Assembly: GCA_039208045.1 (NCBI GenBank)
Contig: JBCCRH010000114.1
Coordinates: forward strand, 1-14,362
DNA from: JBCCRH01 sp039208045
GTDB lineage: Bacteria; Bacteroidota; Bacteroidia; Chitinophagales; Saprospiraceae
Length of the DNA: 14,362 nucleotides
Direction of reading: 5' to 3'
The position numbers and the translations under genes were made by a program. This document shows positions 1-6,620 of this stretch, piece after piece (position 1 is the first letter of the stretch; every line of letters begins with the position of its first letter). Below the pieces are notes generated by a model, which was not told where the DNA came from, searched no databases, and saw only the letters and a program-made list of their open reading frames with translations.

Positions 1-2676
1 CGCGAATATTCCTTTAATCGCGAAGCAGATCGCAATGCCCATACCGAAGAGTTTGAGGAATATTTCTATGAGACTGCTGGCTATTACCTATTCGGTACGT
101 TTGACTTAGCAGTCATTGCTTTTGTGGATGACTTCAAGCTGGGGAGTAAAACCTTTCATCCCTACAGTTATCTGAGCGAAGAGGCGCTTCGCGACTCGGA
201 AGATCGGCCACTGGAGCCCGAAAACTTCATTTTTCAAACCACAACGGGCTTTACGCCTGCGCATTCCAACGATAAAAAGGGCTCGATTGGCCTATTTGAA
301 AAGGCGCGCGATACCTTTCTAAAATCAAAGTCAGAAGGCAAGCGCTTTCCACTCATTGGCATTTGTGAGCTGAAGCTCAATAATGGCCTGCACATCGGCT
401 CCGGCAACGCGATGATACAGCTCGCCGCGCAGATGATTGAGACCAAGCTAGAGGCGAGTCCGAAGCATGGGGCGCACTTTGAATTTATACTACTGCAAAC
501 CTACTCGTGGAACGAGTTTGTGCTACTGATCTTTTCGGATAGCTACAAAACGATCACAGAGCAAGTGCTGGATATTCGTGAAATGACGTTTGGGCAACTC
601 CAAGTATTTGACGATAAGTCTGCCAATTATTTTGAGCAGGTGCGTGAAAACTGTTTGCTTCGACGAATGATTATGCACAAAGAGGCAGATCCTGCGCTCA
701 TCCACAACGCACACGTATTCGTCTACTCCCATACTACCTTTGGCTTCGATATTGAGCTGATGCCGATGGTGATCCAAGATGGCAAAGCGCAAATTCCGGC
801 CCACTTTAAACCCATTGAGGATCACTCGCTGAGCATCAATATGCTTCTTTCGGTAAAACCAGGCCACCTCAAGACGGTGGCTAAGGAGCTAAAGCAACGA
901 GGAATCGACTGGCGGGTGCATGTGGGTTCTGGTGATTTACTATTGCCCATTTCTGAAAACGATGTACATTTCACCTACGAAAAGGTGCTAAGCCAGAATG
1001 ATCTGAAGCACCTCTCTCGACACCTGCGGAGCGTGCAGACCATCCCTGAGCTAAAATTTGAGGTAGAAGAATTAAGTGGGACAGCCGTGGAAGAGCATTT
1101 TTTCTATTCGAGAGAATTACATCAGTTTGCTTACAGCTTACAGCATATCAAGGAGTTGCGCTCATTGCTTTTGCGATGTAAAATCGGGAAGACCCTACGC
1201 GAGCGTATCATAAATATGTATGTGAACTACAATAGTGGGGTACGTGACCCCCTTCTTTTTACTTACTTTGTTGAGCTACAATCTTTTCTAAATAAAACGC
1301 TTTTTGATATTGCACGTTTGGCCGAAAGGCCTAAACAAGCGGTGGAAGCTAGCAGTATGTACCTAGAGTCAGCTACGAGCGATTATGAAAAAGCCTTCCG
1401 CAACCGTTTCTACCTGAGCTACCTGATGAATCGGGTGACCGACTATAATATGGAGCATAACGGAGGGATACAACAGCTAGTGAGCATTTTTGACGGCGTG
1501 TATAAAATGGTTTCCGAAATCCTACTGGTACCTTACAGTCAGCGCCCCTCTCTTTGCGTAAGCAGCATACCACGTATTGATGTCAATGAGAATTTTGTGG
1601 AGCTATCCTACGCACATCTGCTACAGCCCTCTATCTTTCTTTCGATCATTACGGCTACTGCTTCCAAGCATTTTTTCAAATTTGTAGAACCTTCCAGTGA
1701 GGAAGATTTGGAGGCATTGCACCATAAAATGCTGATCGTTCAGAATCTGCCACTCATTGAAGAGATGGCATTTCTGGAGGATTTAAGTGATCTATTCGGA
1801 GATTTGGTCAATTACTACGTTACCTATAATAAAGACAGCGAACTATTCCTGTTCTGGTACTGGCACCATTTCCTCCAAAATCCTGACATGTATACCAATG
1901 AAGGCAGTATCGATGAGGAGCTGTTTGTGAAGTACTTGCTTCGCCTAATGCTCCTATTTGAGTTTTTGGATCGCAATCCACGCTTTTTTGGAACGCGCAT
2001 TGTGGCACCCGTGCCGGAGCTACAAGATTTGTGGTTTAGATGGTTTCCTCGAACGAGAGGGAAGTTTCGTACCCTCATTGATTCGGAAGGGGCAGAGGCG
2101 CTGGAGGATTGGTTTACCCTAGCAAAGAAAGTGATCAAAGAAGTGCTAGTAGTAAACAATTATGTAGGAATCAATCAGTCAGAAGAGACGCAAAACATTC
2201 AGTTTGTGAAGATTTTGCAACGCAAAGGAGTAGAGATTATACCCGATACCAGAGCAGATTTACTCAATGAATTAGTACGAGTTCGTCAAGATGATTTATC
2301 TTTTCTTTCGGATACCATTATGGCGTTGCTAGAAAAAGGGAAAGTGTATTTCCCCGATAAGGTAGGTGATCGACCACTAGCTTTCTACACCCAAGCAGTC
2401 ATTTTGGGTTACCTCAAACTATTAAGTAAGCAGTTTGGGCCTAACCTGAGTGTGCTGTATCGCTTAGATACAAGTGGGCACCCTGCTGACTTTCTGGAAG
2501 CTAACGAGAGCTTTACGCGCAAATACGCTGATTATACCTTCGACCCTAGTGGGGGAATATTCCTCACAAGCATCGAAGCCCGCCGCGCTTACTTCAGGTA
2601 TCGCATTGCGTTATACCATACCTTAAATGGCTTGGCTGCTAAGGCAAAAGAACAGTTATTTGGAATAAATGAGTAG
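1..2676 (+). CDS. Large protein of unknown function, 5'-truncated at window edge
   Basis: The frame is open from base 1 to the TAG at 2674-2676, giving 891 visible codons. The real start lies outside the window; a GTG at 124 is an internal valine codon. I do not recognise the family. In window numbering, residues 1-320 look alpha/beta and may hold related modules: GTFDLAVI (32-39), SWNEFVLLIF (169-178) and KPGHLK (286-291) followed by GSGDLLLPI (309-317). These resemble strand-turn-strand pieces of ferredoxin-like folds with a Gly-x-x-Asp-Leu turn, but that is pattern inference only. Residues from about 350 to 891 look almost entirely helical, with many aromatic and Leu-rich segments. There is no signal peptide in view and no convincing membrane span, so a cytoplasmic location is likely. 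It converges on a small minus-strand ORF and, beyond it, a TIR-like gene, which hints at a signalling or defence neighbourhood but proves nothing. Confidence 0.85.
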   Translation, partial: REYSFNREADRNAHTEEFEEYFYETAGYYLFGTFDLAVIAFVDDFKLGSKTFHPYSYLSEEALRDSEDRPLEPENFIFQTTTGFTPAHSNDKKGSIGLFEKARDTFLKSKSEGKRFPLIGICELKLNNGLHIGSGNAMIQLAAQMIETKLEASPKHGAHFEFILLQTYSWNEFVLLIFSDSYKTITEQVLDIREMTFGQLQVFDDKSANYFEQVRENCLLRRMIMHKEADPALIHNAHVFVYSHTTFGFDIELMPMVIQDGKAQIPAHFKPIEDHSLSINMLLSVKPGHLKTVAKELKQRGIDWRVHVGSGDLLLPISENDVHFTYEKVLSQNDLKHLSRHLRSVQTIPELKFEVEELSGTAVEEHFFYSRELHQFAYSLQHIKELRSLLLRCKIGKTLRERIINMYVNYNSGVRDPLLFTYFVELQSFLNKTLFDIARLAERPKQAVEASSMYLESATSDYEKAFRNRFYLSYLMNRVTDYNMEHNGGIQQLVSIFDGVYKMVSEILLVPYSQRPSLCVSSIPRIDVNENFVELSYAHLLQPSIFLSIITATASKHFFKFVEPSSEEDLEALHHKMLIVQNLPLIEEMAFLEDLSDLFGDLVNYYVTYNKDSELFLFWYWHHFLQNPDMYTNEGSIDEELFVKYLLRLMLLFEFLDRNPRFFGTRIVAPVPELQDLWFRWFPRTRGKFRTLIDSEGAEALEDWFTLAKKVIKEVLVVNNYVGINQSEETQNIQFVKILQRKGVEIIPDTRADLLNELVRVRQDDLSFLSDTIMALLEKGKVYFPDKVGDRPLAFYTQAVILGYLKLLSKQFGPNLSVLYRLDTSGHPADFLEANESFTRKYADYTFDPSGGIFLTSIEARRAYFRYRIALYHTLNGLAAKAKEQLFGINE

Positions 2677-2877
2677 TTACTCTTCTGGCCTGATCAGCCA
2701 TTTGAGTACCTTCTGATTGGTACGGGTAGGAAGAAAACGGCGTTTCTTCGTATCGGTTAAGGTAAGTGGCGTAAGTACTGCTGTTTTTTCAGCACGCAGC
2801 TTGCGCTTAATAAGGTTTAGGATGTCCGGTTGATTGAATGCGTTTGGCATTTGTATTCTGGTTTTTCTTTCTTCCAT
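2677..2877 (-). CDS. Small basic hypothetical protein (66 aa)
   Basis: The ORF runs from ATG (complement of 2875-2877) to TAA (complement of 2677-2679). Its stop directly abuts the stop of the large convergent gene. The product is strongly basic, with runs such as KRKLRAEK near residues 24-31 and TKKRRFLPTR near 43-52, and ends LKWLIRPEE. There is no signal peptide, membrane span or recognised domain. It sits 122 bp downstream of the TIR-like gene on the same strand, so cotranscription is possible. A short, basic ORF in the gap between two larger genes may be a real accessory gene or chance. In its favour are the A/T-rich leader typical of this genome and the lack of any other gene covering the interval. 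No function is proposed. Confidence 0.4.
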   Translation of the reverse strand: MEERKTRIQMPNAFNQPDILNLIKRKLRAEKTAVLTPLTLTDTKKRRFLPTRTNQKVLKWLIRPEE

Positions 2878-2999
2878 TAAAATTACAAATAAGTGTGTAA
2901 ATTTTTATTCGTCGTCTAGCTATTGTAGACGCGAAAATTACATTTTAGTTCGGTTTTGGGAGAAAAAAAGGGATTATCAGAAGGCTGGGGTTGTTAGTA
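2878..2999. other. Intergenic gap with a short palindrome
   Basis: This stretch lies between the small basic ORF and the end of the TIR-like gene. It is AT-rich and contains one perfect 6-bp inverted repeat, CGTCTA (2913-2918) and TAGACG (2926-2931), with a 7-nt loop. Neither strand has a T-tract right after the arm, so it is a poor intrinsic terminator. I see no convincing promoter for the small ORF here, which favours readthrough from the TIR-like gene if the ORF is expressed. Confidence 0.3.
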
Positions 3000-3941
3000 T
3001 TAGACTTGTTCACAGATTTCAGGTTTCGAAAATACATTATAAGCAATAATCAGTTTACCATTAAATCGGTATTTTCTACTCTGTTCCTGAATGGCTACAA
3101 ACTTGCCGTAAAATTTTGAAAAAGAATTTTTGTAGTCCTGATAGTCATTGTAAAAAGCGGACTGCTTGTTATAAATGACTAAGCAGCATTCAAAATTGGT
3201 ACTGCTAAACTCTCCATGCAACTCCTCGATATAGTCTAAAATGGTACTAATGTCCTCTTCAATCGAAATCTCTCGGATGTATATGCCTTCTGCACGAAGG
3301 ATAATGTCTTCCAATTCTTGTCGGGTGTACCTTGATATACTATAACCAAAGCGGCGAGCAAAATAGTTCCAATAATATTCATTGGCAATGAAATCCTTAT
3401 AGCGCTCATCAAAAATAGCGCTTGTCTCGTCTACAATCTCGTAAAACTCTGCCTCTTGGTGAAGCAACTGAATAATCTGATAATCCTCGACATCCTGTTG
3501 ATTGGCAATCTTTTGATATTGTAGCTCCTCCGCCAATTCTTTTATGCCTTCGGCAATAGCGAGAAACCCTTGATCTGGATTGGCCATAGAGGAAATGGTT
3601 CCCTTCTTGGGGAGCGGCTGCAGCTGTCCAAACTCGGTACTTTTCCAAAGGCTTGGCCGCATCAAAACAGGGATGACTTGCTTATCGCGAAATAAGTAGG
3701 TGAGGTCTTGGCTATCGTCGCGGGTATCGAAGAAAAAGTAAAGAAACGCTGGACTCATCAGACAAAAGAACAAGTCGAAACGCGAGGCGTCTTGACGACT
3801 TAGCTCCGTTTCGTGAATATCAAACTCCTCAATTTCTAGCAAACCACTACGCTCTAGTGGTGCGATAAATTGACGCAAGTTGGTGCAGTATTGCTGGTCT
3901 TCAGCAGTGGCATAGAGAAATGCAGCTCGAATAGGTTCCAT
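3000..3941 (-). CDS. TIR-like domain protein with uncharacterised C-terminal region
   Basis: The protein has 313 residues, from ATG (complement of 3939-3941) to TAA. Residues 5-135 follow the bacterial TIR pattern: a first strand AAFLYATAEDQ (6-16), a first-helix segment ending IAPLERSGLLEI (26-37), strand SRFDLFFCLMSPAFL (53-67), then QVIPVLMRPSLWK (88-100) and GQLQPLPKKG (105-114), and a closing helix FLAIAEGIKEL (126-136). The IPV-x-RP-x-x-W and LP-K segments are characteristic of TIR domains in bacterial signalling and defence proteins, which act as NAD-cleaving enzymes or as scaffolds. The catalytic Glu usually found on the helix after S-P-x-F is not evident; that stretch reads FFFDTRDDSQDLTY (69-82) with only Asp available. 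Residues 150-313 are charged and aromatic and match nothing I know. It is divergent from the LEA-like gene. It could be an NADase, a catalytically dead adaptor, or a TIR-like fold with another role. Confidence 0.72.
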   Translation of the reverse strand: MEPIRAAFLYATAEDQQYCTNLRQFIAPLERSGLLEIEEFDIHETELSRQDASRFDLFFCLMSPAFLYFFFDTRDDSQDLTYLFRDKQVIPVLMRPSLWKSTEFGQLQPLPKKGTISSMANPDQGFLAIAEGIKELAEELQYQKIANQQDVEDYQIIQLLHQEAEFYEIVDETSAIFDERYKDFIANEYYWNYFARRFGYSISRYTRQELEDIILRAEGIYIREISIEEDISTILDYIEELHGEFSSTNFECCLVIYNKQSAFYNDYQDYKNSFSKFYGKFVAIQEQSRKYRFNGKLIIAYNVFSKPEICEQV

Positions 3942-4062
3942 GAATCAAATAAATCAATAACTTTTAAAAGTAACGTTATCAATTGGGGAAATTATTGCGG
4001 TACGGGAAGTTTTACCCCGTTTACGTCCAATTTTTTGGTATCTTGAATAAAAAACGAAAAAA

Positions 4063-5085
4063 ATGGGGTTTTTAAATGAAATAAAGAAACTGATGTTTGG
4101 AGCTAAGTCAGTTGCAAAATCGGCAGGGCAGAAAGCAGTAGACAAAGGAAAAGAAGTAGGAGGGGAGATCAGGGATAAGTCGGAAGAGCTATTTGATCAG
4201 GCAAAAGATAAGGTTGGCGATATTGGCGCAGATGTAGCGGATAAGGCTAGTACCTTTTTTGATAACGCCAAAGACGTAGCACAAGAAGTAGGCAGCGAAA
4301 TTTGGGAGGAAGCTGGCAAGGCGTCCCAGAAAGCGAAAGAGAAGGTGGAGGGCTTTTTCGAGCCTTCAGAAAAAGAAGAGGATTTCCTAAAAGATGAGGT
4401 ACTAAGCTCCAAACCAGAAGATCCTTTCGATGGAGAGGCCCCTGCACCAGAAGCAAAGCCTAATCCTATTGTGGAGACCGCTTCTAAAGTAGGGCAAGAA
4501 TTTATGGATCGTACAGAGGGTGCTCGAAAGGTAATGGGAGATACGGCTGAAAAAGTGGGGGGTAAAGTACTGGATACCGCAGAAAAGGTGGGAGGAAAAG
4601 TATTAGATAAGGCCGAAGAAGTAGGCAGTAAGGTAATGGATGTAGCAGAGGACGTCGGCGGGAAAGTACTCGAAAAAACAGGTGACATCTGGGAAAAGGC
4701 CAAAGCATTTGGTGGCGATCTGATGGATAAAGCCAATGATATGGCGGAGCAAGCGAAAGAGGAAGCAGATAAATTTTCGATGGATGAGACTGTAGAAAAA
4801 GCGAAGCAGATGGGGGCGGATTTGGAAGATAAAGTAAGTTCTACAGCATCGTCTACCAAAGAAAGCTTGCTCGATGGCAAAGATAGCTTTTTTGAGCGTG
4901 CCCAGCGATTTGCAGATGGCGACTATCATAATGAAGGGGCACGCCGGAAAGAGGGAGAACTAGAGATCGGTCAAAATCCAGATTATAAAGGAAAAGCCAA
5001 AAAAGAAGGTACCGTGCCAGGCTTTGAAGATTTGGATGGCGATGGCAATGAAATTATTGATGATGCCATCATTGATGAAGACTAG
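4063..5085 (+). CDS. LEA/YtxH-like amphipathic repeat protein with acidic C-terminal tail
   Basis: A 340-residue, highly charged, low-complexity protein rich in Lys, Glu, Asp, Ala and Gly, without signal peptide or membrane helix. Residues 1-100 and 135-270 show an 11-residue periodicity like group 3 LEA proteins and YtxH-type stress proteins, with motifs such as AKDKVGDI and AKEKVEGF. The best units are four in a row at residues 161-204 (consensus TAEKVGGKVLD), with degenerate copies on both sides (139-160 and 205-226). A Pro/Glu-rich spacer (about 100-135) splits the two helical blocks. The C-terminus holds DLDGDGNEIIDD (323-334), which spaces its acids like an EF-hand or dockerin calcium loop. 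By family analogy it may protect membranes or proteins during desiccation, freezing or salt stress; this is inference. It starts at the first ATG, 17 bp after a weak promoter-like TATCTTGA, and a strong terminator follows, so it is likely monocistronic. Confidence 0.8.
   Translation: MGFLNEIKKLMFGAKSVAKSAGQKAVDKGKEVGGEIRDKSEELFDQAKDKVGDIGADVADKASTFFDNAKDVAQEVGSEIWEEAGKASQKAKEKVEGFFEPSEKEEDFLKDEVLSSKPEDPFDGEAPAPEAKPNPIVETASKVGQEFMDRTEGARKVMGDTAEKVGGKVLDTAEKVGGKVLDKAEEVGSKVMDVAEDVGGKVLEKTGDIWEKAKAFGGDLMDKANDMAEQAKEEADKFSMDETVEKAKQMGADLEDKVSSTASSTKESLLDGKDSFFERAQRFADGDYHNEGARRKEGELEIGQNPDYKGKAKKEGTVPGFEDLDGDGNEIIDDAIIDED
4543..4674 (+). repeat. Four tandem 33-bp coding repeats
   Basis: Four consecutive units encode TAEKVGGKVLD, TAEKVGGKVLD, KAEEVGSKVMD and VAEDVGGKVLE. 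The first two units are identical in protein but differ at seven of 33 bases, all synonymous. The repeat is therefore old, and its peptide sequence appears to be held by selection. Weaker copies extend it at 4477-4542 and 4675-4740. Confidence 0.85.
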
Positions 5086-5111
5086 GGAATAAGCATAAAT
5101 AGATATACTCT

Positions 5112-5155
5112 AAGAGGTCTGAGCAGCTTTGCAGCGCTCAGGCCTCTTTTTTTTT
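5112..5155 (+). terminator. Strong rho-independent terminator of the LEA-like gene
   Basis: An AAGAGGTCTGAGC arm pairs with GCTCAGGCCTCTT (one G-U pair). It can extend inward through GCT/AGC to a TTGC loop, and a nine-base T-tract (5147-5155) follows. It starts 26 bp after the LEA-like stop codon. The sequence fits an intrinsic terminator very well. Confidence 0.88.
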
Positions 5156-5186
5156 GAAAAAATGGAGCCTAGGGTGGTTACCTTTT
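5153..5186 (+). promoter_or_regulatory. Candidate promoter between two terminators
   Basis: TTTG at 5153-5156 and TACCTTTT at 5179-5186 (seven of eight positions of TAnnTTTG) are 22 bp apart, close to the Bacteroidota housekeeping promoter layout. The -33 element overlaps the T-tract of the preceding terminator. Initiation would fall near 5193. The match rests on short motifs in AT-rich DNA, so it is tentative. Confidence 0.28.
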
Positions 5187-5192
5187 TCTTGC

Positions 5193-5325
5193 AAATGGTA
5201 TTAAGAGGTACAAAATGCCAACGATTGGAGCAAGAAACTAAGGAGCAACTCTTAGGAAAGAGTTTGGTTTTGACGCGCTCTCTGAAGGCCCTCCCCAATG
5301 AACGAATTGGTGGAGGGTCATTTTT
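5193..5325 (+). ncRNA. Candidate small RNA ending in an intrinsic terminator
   Basis: The segment begins just after a promoter-like pair and ends at a second strong terminator hairpin. No convincing coding frame fits it, and the only plus-strand ORF across it runs through both terminators. The transcript would be about 130 nt. I do not recognise it as 6S RNA, SRP RNA or tmRNA. The alternative is that it is merely a spacer whose terminator backs up the first one. Confidence 0.25.
5287..5325 (+). terminator. Second rho-independent terminator
   Basis: GGCCCTCC (5287-5294) pairs with GGAGGGTC (5312-5319, one G-U pair), and CCAAT (5295-5299) pairs with ATTGG (5306-5310) around a GAACGA loop, with one bulged T at 5311. 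A T5 tract follows at 5321-5325. The LEA-like transcript already has its own terminator 130 bp upstream, so this hairpin either serves another transcript or is a backup. Confidence 0.7.
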
Positions 5326-5374
5326 ATGTAAAGGAGAAATTGTCAGGTAACAGATAAAATTCTCATAGCCTAAG

Positions 5375-5405
5375 TTGGGGAACTGCAGTTTTACGACTAA
5401 CTTTC
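5375..5405 (+). promoter_or_regulatory. Candidate promoter of the porP-ompA pair
   Basis: TTG (5375-5377) and TAACTTTC (5398-5405) are separated by 20 bp, matching the Bacteroidota pattern with one mismatch in the -7 box. This would give a leader of roughly 95 nt before the ATG at 5508. A second -7-like TATATTTC lies at 5439-5446 but has no -33 partner. Just before the gene, a six-codon ORF (ATG 5491, TGA 5509-5511) overlaps the start codon as ATGA. Confidence 0.33.
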
Positions 5406-5507
5406 GAACCAGATAACAAAGAATTACTGGAAAAAGGCTATATTTCGGGGCCTTGGAAAACAGATTCTTCGGTACAAACGGTCAAACCCAATGATAAAAC
5501 GACGTTT

Positions 5508-6548
5508 ATGAGATTAATCAAAACTTTACTCTTCACCTTTTTTACTCTCATTGGCACTTTTACGCTCTCTGCTCAAGATATTCACTATACCTTATTCGAT
5601 ATGTCGCCGCTGGCGCTAAATCCAGCACTCACAGGTGCCTTCGAAGGTACTGCCCGTATTGGTGGTATTTACAGAGATCAATGGGCCAGTATTATTGACA
5701 ATCAATACACCACGCCTACCTTTTATATAGATGCACCTATTGTGAGAGGTATTCGCAAACAAGATTGGATTGGTATTGGGGTGTCTTTCTTTCAGGACGA
5801 AGCAGGTAGTTTGAGTTTACAAACTAGTGGAGCCTTATTTTCTATATCTTACCATCTTGCTCTGAAGAAAGATCAGAGTAGTGTGTTGACACTCGGGCTG
5901 CAAGGTGGGCGGGTAAGTACTGAGGTGAACCTCGAAGGGGCACTAGATGGTGAATTGCTACAAGGTCAAGTGGACGGCAACGCCAATGCAGGCGGTGAGT
6001 TTACTTCAGGAAGTGGAACTATGATGCCTAATGAAAACTACTTCGATATTGGAGTAGGCTTACTGTATCGTTCTCAAATGAATGAAAAGACTAATCTAGA
6101 AATAGGCGTATCTGGTGGGCACGTTACGTCACCGCAGTTCTCACTTGTTACAGGAGGGGAACAAGGCGAGCGCCCTATTCGGATCAATGCGTTTGCTTCT
6201 GTAGGCTATGGCCTAAATGAGCGTTGGGGCATTCAACCCAAGTTATTCTTCCAGAATACAGGTGGTTTCTCAGAAACTTACATCCAAGCTTGGGGGAACT
6301 ACCTGGTTAATAAAGAAGATGACTTCACTTTAAATTTTGGCTTGGGCTATCGTATTGGAGATGCAGCTAAAACCTTGCTTGGTGCTGACTATAAAGGCTT
6401 CAGAGCAGGCCTTGCTTATGATATTACCTTGTCTTCTTTAAGTGAGGTTAATAATGGGCAAGGAGCTTTTGAAATTGCGCTATCCTACATCCTGAAGATT
6501 TACAAAGACCCAGTGGTAAAACCAGCGGTTTTCTGTCCAAAATTCTAG
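5508..6548 (+). CDS. PorP/SprF family outer-membrane protein
   Basis: A 346-residue protein with a clear signal peptide (residues 1-22, hydrophobic core LLFTFFTLIGTFTL, cleavage likely LSA|QD). The mature start carries the family signature: SPLALNPALTGAF (33-45) and RIGGIYRDQW (49-58). The rest alternates Gly-rich and aromatic strands as in an outer-membrane beta-barrel. It ends with KIYKDPVVKPAVFCPKF, a Cys-Pro-Lys-Phe tail common in this family. Members related to PorP and SprF take part in type IX secretion or in surface attachment of gliding adhesins, and each genome carries many paralogues. The 72-bp gap to the next gene, a TPR/PD40/OmpA protein, has no terminator, so the two probably form an operon and a membrane complex. 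Which paralogue this is cannot be told from sequence alone, so no gene symbol is given. Confidence 0.9.
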   Translation: MRLIKTLLFTFFTLIGTFTLSAQDIHYTLFDMSPLALNPALTGAFEGTARIGGIYRDQWASIIDNQYTTPTFYIDAPIVRGIRKQDWIGIGVSFFQDEAGSLSLQTSGALFSISYHLALKKDQSSVLTLGLQGGRVSTEVNLEGALDGELLQGQVDGNANAGGEFTSGSGTMMPNENYFDIGVGLLYRSQMNEKTNLEIGVSGGHVTSPQFSLVTGGEQGERPIRINAFASVGYGLNERWGIQPKLFFQNTGGFSETYIQAWGNYLVNKEDDFTLNFGLGYRIGDAAKTLLGADYKGFRAGLAYDITLSSLSEVNNGQGAFEIALSYILKIYKDPVVKPAVFCPKF

Positions 6549-6569
6549 ATAATCAGGTGCTTCTTTTTC

Positions 6570-6588
6570 ACTTAACAGAATGTTAAGT
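6570..6588. repeat. Perfect 8-bp palindrome between porP-like and ompA-like genes
   Basis: ACTTAACA and TGTTAAGT are perfect inverted arms around a GAA loop, 22 bp after the PorP-like stop. There is no T-tract on the plus strand, so it is unlikely to terminate. It could be an mRNA hairpin adjusting relative expression of the two genes, or a protein-binding site. Confidence 0.45.
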
Positions 6589-6620
6589 ACCTCGCACTTC
6601 AAATTGACGTTATAACTAAG

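Noticed and set aside
124..126. GTG as the start of the first large gene
   Set aside because: The same frame is open back to base 1 and the upstream residues (YYLFGTFDLAVIAF) look like real protein, so the gene starts outside the window.
2834..3049. 71-codon plus-strand ORF
   Set aside because: It overlaps both the small minus-strand ORF and the end of the TIR-like gene, and shows no domain or plausible start context.
4002..4020. ACGGG-N9-CCCGT inverted repeat between the divergent TIR-like and LEA-like genes as an operator
   Set aside because: Arms of five bases with a nine-base spacer are expected by chance; nothing else supports it.
4543..4674. Regular 33-bp repeats as a CRISPR-like array
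   Set aside because: The units are contiguous without spacers and lie in frame within a coding region.
4197..4880. 227-codon minus-strand ORF opposite the LEA-like gene
   Set aside because: It is the antisense image of a Lys/Glu/Ala repeat gene, giving a Ser/Thr/Leu-rich low-complexity product; the plus-strand gene explains the region.
5129..5350. 73-codon plus-strand ORF
   Set aside because: It begins inside one intrinsic terminator and runs through a second; the composition is not protein-like.
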